DNA from: Glandiceps talaboti
Taxonomy: Eukaryota > Hemichordata > Enteropneusta > Spengelidae
Assembly (NCBI RefSeq): GCF_964340395.1
Contig: NC_135550.1
Coordinates: forward strand, 15,011,908 to 15,075,907
Reading direction: 5' to 3'
Length of the DNA: 64,000 bases
The notes beneath the pieces are model-generated. The model did no database searches and had not been told where the DNA came from. It worked only from the letters and a program-made list of their open reading frames with translations. Positions 60,101-64,000 of the stretch are shown piece after piece. Each line of letters opens with the position of its first letter. Position 1 is the first letter of the stretch. The position numbers and the translations under genes were made by a program.

Positions 60101-60900
60101 ATCATGGATATATTATTGAGATAATACCAATCCATGATAAGAAAAGATACACATGTACACGTCGTCCCTTCCTACTCCGTCTGCAAGGACTAATGTATCT
60201 CATGATGATTCCTTGTATCTTATTAGAGACATGTTTTTAATTCAGGGATATTCATACCTGTTAATTCAGCTGTATCATGCTGTGGTATACCCATGATATT
60301 ATAGCACGCTTCGATTTGTTGTGCAACAAGGGGTTTGGTGGGAGCCATGAACGCAATCTTCCCCTGTGGGTACCATCGATAGAAATTGTACATCACTACA
60401 GCTGCTATAAACGTTTTACCTAACCCTGTGGGTAATGTCACCATTGTATTTTTAAACAAGGCCTTTTGAACGATATTATACTGGTAATCCCTTATCTGAT
60501 AATTCGTAGGATAAATCCATACGTTTCCTGACGAATAATCGAACCCGGTTCCATCGCAATGTTGTCCAGTCGCATTTCCGGTTTTAACAACACGGGTAGC
60601 GTCGCCGTTTGAGAGGTTGTCTGAAGTTGAAGCTGCACATGATTTCGTTGCTGTGTTCACTTTCAGTACATCGGAGTGCTGTTCGACTGTAAAATCTGCA
60701 GGAATGAGCATTTCGTCATCTATAGCCCACTCTTCGTCAAGTAAATAAACATCGGCATCTGACTTTTCTGAAGTCAGGTCGGTCTTGCGCGACAAGTTCT
60801 TCGCTCCCAGTGCACTTGAAGTTGAGGTACTTGTTGTGCGGCTCCAGCTCTGATATAGTGTTGTCTGTTTTCCCTTTGGTCCATTCATTGTCATCTGCAT
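29248..60900 (-). CDS. FANCM: FANCM, Fanconi anaemia DNA translocase with ERCC4 domain, complete (20 exons)
   Basis: Twenty exons join with every phase matching to 2,466 residues (human about 2,050). The product remodels stalled forks and Holliday junctions and recruits the Fanconi core complex. SF2 motifs are complete: LPTGLGKTF (155-163), DEAH (259-262), [20 protein letters not shown] and QRMGRTGR (625-632). The FANCF-binding MM1 region starts at 779, and an RMI-binding MM2-like NFDLNF lies near 1417. A long acidic disordered middle and a 22-unit octapeptide repeat precede an ERCC4 nuclease-like domain (2242-2400) and a HhH2 region to the end. The nuclease residues VDSRE, CD, ERK-x3-D look intact, unlike in human. 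Exon 1 also offers a start at residue 5 (60888) with better context and alignment to the human N-terminus. Intron 18 hosts an antisense TRIM gene. Confidence 0.97.
30498..30592 (-). CDS. FANCM: FANCM exon 19 (first HhH)
   Basis: Encodes [20 protein letters not shown] then [11 protein letters not shown] plus two bases. It aligns with human FYLSIPNISYITALNM. The flanking sites are TTTTCAG and GTATGT. Confidence 0.93.
31449..31496. repeat. C19 then A29 homopolymer block
   Basis: Nineteen C followed directly by twenty-nine A; prone to length error in sequencing. Confidence 0.95.
31497..31780 (+). repeat. Dispersed repeat, copy 1
   Basis: Same orientation as 39815-40105: shared TAGTACTT(T/C)AGAGCAAG, TTGTTCA(C/T)(A/G)ATTGGCT, CTTCACTGAAG and GTAGGGAGGGTT. 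Unclassified. Confidence 0.75.
33014..34597 (+). CDS. TRIM protein, RING/B-box/coiled-coil/filamin part (527 residues)
   Basis: The stretch translated before the TGA. RING zinc ligands and both B-boxes look complete, so a ligase lacking the NHL domain could still be made and oligomerise through the coiled coil. Confidence 0.85.
   Translation: MATAIPDLETFLKELGDDYLSCTICLEEYKNPKVLPCDHTFCQECLIKIVEREGRLQCSVCDKSCELPDTGVPGLKTNFFMNSLLDIVERCQPTDVSEPGLCEGCDENTATNRCVDCYINFCPSCTKPHKRARVTRNHTIITLEEFKEGKSTSHLLPQKVYCNDHPENEVKYYCESCQVTMCTDCAMIKHRTAEHVYKELTETADKYIIQLKEMVAKLRKKEKETERCKSEAKQTRNQLQVQCQEEEKKVRKKAEEIVQKVRKEEKRLVEELKTEYGQKVKTTEVQIDEWEMKHGNISSTCGYLEALMHHGSAAQLMTNKQQTIQHIESLITMDTKPNIKPEVMAFKPAAEALGQGMLGLLCRKTEKSDTISKTRHVVDTCMGQRSRDHSTDTGNMKTTMSEICASKCTVDKLPSKLLEGESGDIVIRTKDSQGRQVIPTPAVTAQMRKPDGTREDVKVTDNRDGTLVFTVRGEMEGRHQVTMAIGDQPIHGSPFNIPVTKRMVKTFGKKGNRKGCFNGPTSVIMNK
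34598..35365 (+). CDS. TRIM protein, NHL propeller part, same frame after the TGA
   Basis: 255 residues of clean NHL repeats ([50 protein letters not shown]) ending FTQ-stop. The frame is intact, which argues that the TGA is recent or an error. Confidence 0.8.
   Translation, partial: RQLVVAEKFNNRIQVTDRDGNHIRFITFTHFKNAFQPLDVAVSDDGDYFITDDGNNQIVVSDEDGNFIRCFGQNEMKSPYGIAINPVDGTVYVTDWDGKGAHTDKTTHCIRKYTQNGKYITTIGSYGTGPSQFKGPLHLCVSRQGRLYVPDYGNNRIQVFNQQCQFLYEFGDYGEEDGDLKWPKSVAVDKDECLYIAEQGNHRVQKFDSKGHFICRIDSEEDGLVNPSSVTLTDDWPVKVVVTYFKGNYLKVFTQ
35547..35552 (+). promoter_or_regulatory. TRIM polyadenylation signal
   Basis: AATAAA 180 nt after the TRIM stop codon, in an otherwise AT-rich 3' region. Confidence 0.55.
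36159..36591. mobile_element. Possible hAT-like MITE
   Basis: The left end GGCCACGTCTACACGATATC resembles common hAT termini. The inverted right end (GGCCTCTTAGGCTGCAATG) matches poorly, but both ends run into CATTTTCAAATGAAAATG-like sequence. No clear target duplication. Confidence 0.35.
36646..37070. repeat. Tandem array, about 43-bp unit
   Basis: About ten copies of CAGTAAACATGGCTGGCATT followed by GACCACAATACTGACA. Units of 43, 44 and 39 bp occur in an ordered mixture. The long Cys-rich minus-strand frames over it are artefacts. Confidence 0.95.
37426..37506. repeat. Short dispersed repeat, copy 2
   Basis: Matches 15905-16000 in the same orientation, with about 20 percent divergence over the shared blocks. 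Confidence 0.6.
38434..38531 (-). CDS. FANCM: FANCM exon 18 (end of ERCC4 domain)
   Basis: Encodes [20 protein letters not shown] then [12 protein letters not shown]. Aligns with human ETADLLKELSLVEQRKNVGI. Split Gly codon at the 5' end, phase 0 at GTATGG. Confidence 0.93.
39240..39319 (-). CDS. FANCM: FANCM exon 17 (ERCC4 domain)
   Basis: Encodes [17 protein letters not shown] then IKVLFSDSQ plus one base, matching human SYDSLLTTLIGAGIRILFSS. The acceptor is TTTTTCTAG. Confidence 0.92.
39815..40105 (+). repeat. Dispersed repeat, copy 2
   Basis: Partner of 31497-31780, in FANCM intron 16. Internal T runs have expanded. Confidence 0.75.
41040..41169 (-). CDS. FANCM: FANCM exon 16 (ERCC4 catalytic core)
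   Basis: Its first two bases complete the Asp of ERK-x3-D, followed by [17 protein letters not shown] and the buried strand CIIIEQDK, equivalent to XPF VLLIEFD. Leaves in phase 2 at GTGAGT. Confidence 0.94.
41190..41640 (-). repeat. Dispersed repeat, copy 1
   Basis: Shares TTTTGCTGTTA(T/C)TTCGTT, TTC(T/A)(G/C)(T)TAAAATCAA and CAGGAACAAGCTT(T/G) with 56340-56760. An internal G run has expanded. Class unknown; orientation is arbitrary. Confidence 0.6.
42099..42267 (-). CDS. FANCM: FANCM exon 15 (ERCC4 domain, nuclease signature)
   Basis: Encodes [19 protein letters not shown] and, at the end, [18 protein letters not shown] plus the first base of Asp. In XPF the same positions read VDVRE, GDYIL and ERKSISD. 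Only the Gly before the Asp is changed, to Cys. Confidence 0.95.
42268..42694. other. FANCM intron 14
   Basis: Nothing but a C/A-rich stretch near 42625-42662 on the plus strand. Confidence 0.5.
42695..44103 (-). CDS. FANCM: FANCM exon 14 (acidic linker and octapeptide repeat)
   Basis: 470 residues. It begins [15 protein letters not shown], then [20 protein letters not shown] and [12 protein letters not shown], matching human NKYKMIHKTHKNINIFS and ETYLEDSFCV. A basic [10 protein letters not shown] patch and a Ser/Asp run follow, then about 22 octapeptides, ending FSTQE at GTATGT. Confidence 0.94.
42722..43249 (-). repeat. FANCM: 24-bp coding minisatellite in FANCM (about 22 octapeptides)
   Basis: Consensus peptide DLQQSCNT with variants [24 protein letters not shown] and DLQQSCYT. 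Each unit has one Cys. A block of five units (GLQQPCNR to DLQQSCNT) appears twice, showing amplification in blocks. The frame is kept throughout, and the array sits immediately before the ERCC4 domain. Confidence 0.95.
44299..44422. repeat. (CA)n and poly-C block
   Basis: CA repeats, a 40-bp spacer, a long C run and CA again, in FANCM intron 13. Confidence 0.95.
44614..44779 (-). CDS. FANCM: FANCM exon 13
   Basis: Encodes [20 protein letters not shown] and [17 protein letters not shown], aligning with human RKFLDDEAELSEEDAEYVSS and LLDFLNDETQLSQA. Leaves in phase 1 at GTATGT. Confidence 0.93.
44985..45175. repeat. (TCTG)n/(TC)n pyrimidine tract
   Basis: Nearly pure pyrimidine on the plus strand with a C run, in FANCM intron 12. 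Confidence 0.93.
45750..45910 (-). CDS. FANCM: FANCM exon 12
   Basis: Encodes [20 protein letters not shown] then [15 protein letters not shown], an acidic stretch followed by a basic patch that may serve nuclear import. Aligns with human SEDDEIFRRKVKRA. Needs one base from exon 11. Confidence 0.9.
45943..46175 (-). repeat. FANCM: 40-bp minisatellite carrying the exon 11 splice donor (about 6 copies)
   Basis: On the minus strand each unit reads like AATAGAAATACCTGTAACA followed by AGTAAGTCAATCTC. The unit at 46133 spans the end of exon 11 and its donor (ACAA/GTAAGT). Two further units, near 46090 and 45975, keep AAGTAAGT; others have lost it. Confidence 0.9.
46133..48785 (-). CDS. FANCM: FANCM exon 11 (giant exon, MM1 and MM2 regions)
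   Basis: 884 residues, mostly acidic and disordered. It opens with [15 protein letters not shown] and [20 protein letters not shown] (MM1, human LSLSEWRLWQDH). It contains [18 protein letters not shown] (MM2-like, human FSVTFDLGFCSPDSDD) and ends ISPIGIPVT. The donor in the first repeat copy gives the correct phase. Confidence 0.95.
48838..49312. mobile_element. MITE with about 140-bp inverted ends, CAATCTGATT family
   Basis: Ends read CAATCCGATTAAAATCCGAT on the left and CAATCTGATTAAATCTGATG inverted on the right. Both continue through GATTTCTTTTTGGC and GTTTGTTCTTTTGTGAGCA to CATACATCTGACACAA. The centre is unique. Lies in FANCM intron 10. Confidence 0.9.
49812..49969 (-). CDS. FANCM: FANCM exon 10
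   Basis: Encodes [20 protein letters not shown], matching human DWFLSEEEFKLWNRLYRLRD. Phase 1 in, phase 0 out at CAG/GTACTC. Confidence 0.92.
50769..50997 (-). CDS. FANCM: FANCM exon 9
   Basis: Encodes [20 protein letters not shown] and [19 protein letters not shown], matching human IYNQSQSNKRSIYKAI and SPRMVPDGINPKLHKMFIT. Follows the helicase core. Confidence 0.95.
51226..51619. mobile_element. piggyBac-like MITE with TTAA duplication
   Basis: 394 bp flanked by TTAA at 51222-51225 and 51620-51623. Ends are AGGGGAACACCACTCCAGGA and (inverted) AGGGGAATACCATTCCAGGA. The inverted similarity extends about 80 bp (CATAAACTTTGGGTT, CATGATTTCA). Lies in FANCM intron 8. Confidence 0.88.
51794..52000 (-). 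CDS. FANCM: FANCM exon 8 (helicase motifs V and VI)
   Basis: Encodes [20 protein letters not shown] and [19 protein letters not shown]. 69 residues, phase 0 at both ends. Confidence 0.97.
52001..52857. other. FANCM intron 7
   Basis: Unique AT-rich sequence, nothing recognised. Confidence 0.5.
52858..53048 (-). CDS. FANCM: FANCM exon 7 (helicase motif IV)
   Basis: Encodes [20 protein letters not shown] and [19 protein letters not shown], matching human [18 protein letters not shown] and [18 protein letters not shown]. Confidence 0.96.
53520..54200. repeat. Tandem array of about 150-bp units
   Basis: Four full copies and a diverged fifth. Each contains ATGGATATGCACATGTATG, CATAGAACACTGTCCTAATA, CAAGCATGTCTGAGTTATGG and CAAAATGGCTGCCAGGCAGC. 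The last unit leads into a GGAC-rich stretch and a hairpin. Lies in FANCM intron 6. Confidence 0.95.
54220..54345. repeat. (GGAC)n stretch with terminal hairpin
   Basis: GGACGGACAGACAGACGGAC-type repeats, then at 54295-54327 a stem-loop: AGTCCCCGTCCCGGAC, loop TTC, GTCCGGCGGGGACT. It looks like the end of a dispersed repeat family that the 150-bp array grew from. Confidence 0.8.
54346..55806. other. FANCM intron 6, remainder
   Basis: Unique AT-rich sequence plus a short GACA run near 55677-55703. No exon seen. Confidence 0.5.
55807..56170 (-). CDS. FANCM: FANCM exon 6
   Basis: Encodes [20 protein letters not shown] and [20 protein letters not shown], matching human [20 protein letters not shown] and SHPKLKKLEEVVIEHFKSW. 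This is the Hef-like insert between the two RecA lobes. Confidence 0.96.
56340..56760 (-). repeat. Dispersed repeat, copy 2
   Basis: Partner of 41190-41640, in FANCM intron 5. Confidence 0.6.
57028..57159 (-). CDS. FANCM: FANCM exon 5
   Basis: Encodes [20 protein letters not shown] then [15 protein letters not shown], matching human SLIQRNVLMRRDIPNLTKY. 44 residues, phase 0 throughout. Confidence 0.94.
57580..57738 (-). CDS. FANCM: FANCM exon 4
   Basis: Encodes [20 protein letters not shown] then [18 protein letters not shown], matching human VQQVITNLLIGQIELRSEDS. 53 residues. Confidence 0.95.
58318..58395 (-). CDS. FANCM: FANCM exon 3 (helicase motif III)
   Basis: Encodes [20 protein letters not shown] then PGGDIK; the SAT motif couples ATP hydrolysis to movement on DNA. 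26 residues, phase 0. Confidence 0.96.
59111..59283 (-). CDS. FANCM: FANCM exon 2 (DEAH box)
   Basis: Encodes [20 protein letters not shown] and [18 protein letters not shown]. Phase 1 in, phase 0 out at GTTAGT. Confidence 0.97.
59284..60257. other. FANCM intron 1
   Basis: Unique sequence with a short G run; no element or exon seen. Confidence 0.5.
60258..60900 (-). CDS. FANCM: FANCM exon 1 (N-terminus, Walker A)
   Basis: The variable N-terminus has the conserved TTLYQSW (human TLFQTW), then [29 protein letters not shown] and [20 protein letters not shown]. The ATG at 60888 (MNGPKGKQ) has A at -3 and aligns with the human start better than the ATG at 60900. Confidence 0.95.
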
Positions 60901-60972
60901 ACGCTCATAACTGCTATATTTTAAAGGAAAAAAACTGAAGTAGAATAAAAATGCGTATCAATAATAATATTG

Positions 60973-60983
60973 AAAATGGCGGC
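60973..60983 (+). promoter_or_regulatory. Possible YY1-type site near the FANCM start
   Basis: AAAATGGCGGC, close to the YY1 consensus, 73 bp upstream of the first FANCM ATG. Such sites often lie near start sites of housekeeping genes. No TATA box seen. Confidence 0.4.
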
Positions 60984-61498
60984 TAAATGTTCATTTGTTT
61001 GTGATTTCTCGAGTTATATTCCTTCACTTCGAACAGTGATGGCGCTCTCTAACACTGAGCAAATACGCATACGAACGATTCATACAAACATATTTATCAT
61101 TGTTGACATTGACTTCACACTGAATTACCAATATTTTACACGACAATCTATCAAACCACTTTTAGCTGTGATAGAACTACCATTTTTGTGTATGTCCATC
61201 AAGTGTCCATACATAATTTCATTCTAGAGCTCGAAACACACCATGGCCGCTCACATTCTCGCAAACCAGAGCTGTTTATTTCTTCCGCGACACTGTGAAA
61301 TAACAATCTCGCAAACCAGAGCTGTATTTCTTCCGCGACACTACGAAATAACCTCTCTTGGACGATGCCGTAAAAGAGGCTGTGGTTTACGACGATGGGC
61401 GATCACTGTTTTAATTTCTGATTTTATATATACTTCCATCAGTGCAGTCGTGTACATAGAAAATGTTATCTACAGGTGGAACACATTGATATAGACAG
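60984..61498. other. FANCM upstream region
   Basis: CTCGCAAACCAGAGCTGT and TTCTTCCGCGACAC occur twice about 55 bp apart (61257-61345), a local tandem duplication. No divergent gene is evident. Confidence 0.45.
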
Positions 61499-63493
61499 CA
61501 GTACCGTAGCCTGCGGGGGGGGGGGGGGGGGGGGCAGCTGCCCCCCCCCCCTGAGATTTTGGAAAAAAGAAAGAAAAAAGCTACTTTTTGAATACATAGC
61601 AATGCTATTAAAATTATTATTTACGTGACGATTCCTAGCATGCGCGATTTCAATGGATAGTTCACTAAAGTGACTGTACACTGACTCATATGTATCTTAT
61701 ATCGCTAATATGTATCTTATATCGGTATTGTACGCTGGCTTAACTTTGAATTAAAATGTGTCCTGTTAAAAATTGTAACATTTTGCAGCAAATTAAAAAA
61801 AATTTGCGCGGGAAAGTACAAAAGAAGTGCGCACATGCACATGACATGTGCATTTGAAGATAGCAAGTCGCAATTATGTCAGCGAGTGAAACTCAAAAAA
61901 AAAAGACGGAAAAAGTCGTTCAACATGAGGTTGCCTGCTATGCTGCATGGAGTGACTCGTGACTCCGAAGATGCGCTCGATCTCATTTACATCTTGTTCA
62001 TTAAAACATTTCATGCTGATAAAACGGCAGATCTCTTTTTGGAATATTTGGTGACCTGAAAAACTATTAAACTAGGTATGCAGTTTAAGAATCACTATTT
62101 GAAGATATTGCTTTCAATAATTGTGTTCGTCGTTGTCTTTGGTTAAAATGTTGTTTGATATATTAAATTATCTCATTGCACTGACACTAGCGTTATTCCG
62201 CAATTCATTTTGAAGCGACAATTTGCTATGGAAAGCATGGCCCTGAATTTGTAAACAGAGCTGTACCTTCGACATCAAAATCCAAACTTCAATTTCCATT
62301 ATAATGATAATGATAATGACAAGGAGAATCCACTGAGTTCGCCTTGGGTTCGACATAAACGAAGCAACAGTTTTGGGAGTTCGGTAAAGACAATGATTAT
62401 TTTGTTGTGGTACTTATTTGAGAAAGCACCATCCATTTTTTTTTACTTTGAATGTGACATCTTTTCGGCAACTACTTTGAAAGATACGACATCAGGCCAG
62501 AAAAAATGAAAAAGCTATATTTTCTGAATAATATATGTAACAATATACATTTGAGTCTATTCCAAATTATATAATATCTTATACAGTGGTTTAATTGGCT
62601 CTGATGTTGCATACAAGCATGAATTGAGATTAAATATCCAATGTGCACTAAAAAGAATTGAACAAAAGTTTACGACCATTTGGCCATCAAAAGTCTGAAA
62701 GTCTTGAAATGTTTTGCTCTTTATTCGGGATTTTTTGGAACGAAATTAAACTTTAGGAGAAGTCATTTACCATGTTCACATCCGCATAATATCTTTCAGC
62801 TTTGCCACAACAAAATACACTTCCAGATAATATGTAATACATAGCATAATTGTTTCAATTCTGGTATTTTATTATGTCTATGGTTTGATATTTTATGCCT
62901 CTAAATGGCCTCCTACACTGTCTTATTTTCAATTTTTTTTTTCACATTTGGTATGGAGTTGTCTCCTTCCAATGCATCATTGTACCATATGATTTCATAT
63001 CTACACTGTAGTGTAGGTGACAGAAGCCTGAGAAGGGGTGGCTAAAATAAGGCTTGAGTTTCAATTGGCGGGGCTTAACATTTTTTGAGAAGAGAGGGTA
63101 CGAGGAACTACACCATTTGTTTAACCGTAAATTGTGTACATTTCCTAACTGTAGCTATGCAGACAAATTGCAAGAGATAGTATCAAGATGACTGAATAAG
63201 TTCTATCTAAACTCGACCTGAAATATTTTGCTGTCATTATATATGGTTTGTTTTATCCTTGTCAAAAAAATGAAATCGACCTACTTAACCAATGTGATGG
63301 GTTAGGTTACCCGTTGACAAGCATTTTTTATGTTTTCTGACCTTACATATGATATTTAATTGCGTATGCTAAAATATATATTATGTAAATTGTATGCAAA
63401 TTATGTAAATTAGCACTTTTCTAAATTTTAAATGCATGATTGCACCAAGACAAAGTTCTGCCCCCTTGGCAATTTAGTCAGGCTACGGCCCTG
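61499..63493. mobile_element. About 2-kb element with CCGTAGCCTG inverted ends
   Basis: The left end CAGTACCGTAGCCTG is matched by the inverted right end CAGGGCCGTAGCCTG. G- and C-rich tracts lie just inside (left G run, CAGCTG, C run; right CTGCCCCC). The interior is AT-rich with no transposase seen. CAGGGCCGTAGCC-type ends are common for non-autonomous DNA transposons. The two ends could also belong to separate elements. Confidence 0.5.
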
Positions 63494-64000
63494 GACAGAT
63501 ATATAACTTATAAGTGATATATAAAAAAGATGCATTGGTTGGGAGTCATTTTGGAATATTTGACTTTACCGCAGTCCTTTGACTTTGGGCACTCAAAACA
63601 CTGACCCCTCTCCCCCTCCCCCACCCCACCCCACGGCCCTCACCAGTTTAAAATGGTCGGTCTCTAAGATTAGGTAAGGAGACTCAGGTTAGATAATGGG
63701 GAGTCTTCATTAAATATAACATTTTACGAGAGGTTCTTCAGATTTCTGGCCTAAGCTTACCAGTGTTGGATTTTGGCTATAGTTCATTAGTTGTTTTGGG
63801 GGTTTTTTTTGTCATTCTTCACTGATTGTTGGTGGGTTTCATCTAAAAATGACCACTTCGTCCTTCAACGCGATTTTTTAAAATGATTTTGCAGAATGTA
63901 AGTGGAATTGGGAGCATGGGTGAAATGTACTACCTTGGTGCTTGTCGCTAATAATCCACCCTATTAAAAGTACGTAAAACAGTGCGAACGCTTTTAAGCC
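63494..64000. other. Right edge, nothing recognised
   Basis: Non-coding with a C/A-rich tract near 63600. Confidence 0.4.

Overview
This is nuclear DNA of an intron-rich invertebrate animal. It is AT-rich, full of microsatellites, tandem arrays and short transposons with inverted ends. The genes point to an invertebrate deuterostome such as an amphioxus or acorn worm: a CYP3-type P450, a GPI-type carbonic anhydrase, an intronless TRIM-NHL gene and a long FANCM. I cannot fix the species.

Layout. At 0.95-6.73 kb (minus) lie the first two exons of a CYP3-like cytochrome P450 that runs off the left edge, with a TATA box at 6.87 kb. At 10.40-10.52 kb (minus) is a solitary 5S rRNA gene with a Pol III terminator, beside a near-perfect 228-bp palindrome. 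At 11.5-13.85 kb (plus) three in-phase exons suggest an unidentified small gene. At 14.2-22.56 kb (minus) is a complete 8-exon alpha carbonic anhydrase with signal peptide and GPI-type tail. From 22.6 to 29.2 kb there are only repeats. From 29.25 to 60.9 kb (minus) is a complete 20-exon FANCM gene, a 2,466-residue DNA translocase. Its intron 18 contains, on the opposite strand, an intronless TRIM-NHL gene (33.0-35.4 kb) with one in-frame TGA. The window ends in about 3 kb of non-coding DNA, most of it a roughly 2-kb element with inverted ends.

Most notable. (1) The FANCM ERCC4 domain keeps the XPF/Hef nuclease signature (VDSRE, CD, ERK-x3-D), which human FANCM has lost. (2) A 24-bp coding minisatellite adds about 22 cysteine-bearing octapeptides just before that domain. 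(3) A 40-bp minisatellite has multiplied the splice donor of the giant FANCM exon. (4) A TRIM gene is nested antisense in a FANCM intron. The loci look functionally unrelated: xenobiotic oxidation, CO2 hydration at the cell surface, ubiquitin ligation and replication-fork repair. All exon models were built by hand from splice consensus, reading phase and remembered family sequences; no search was run.
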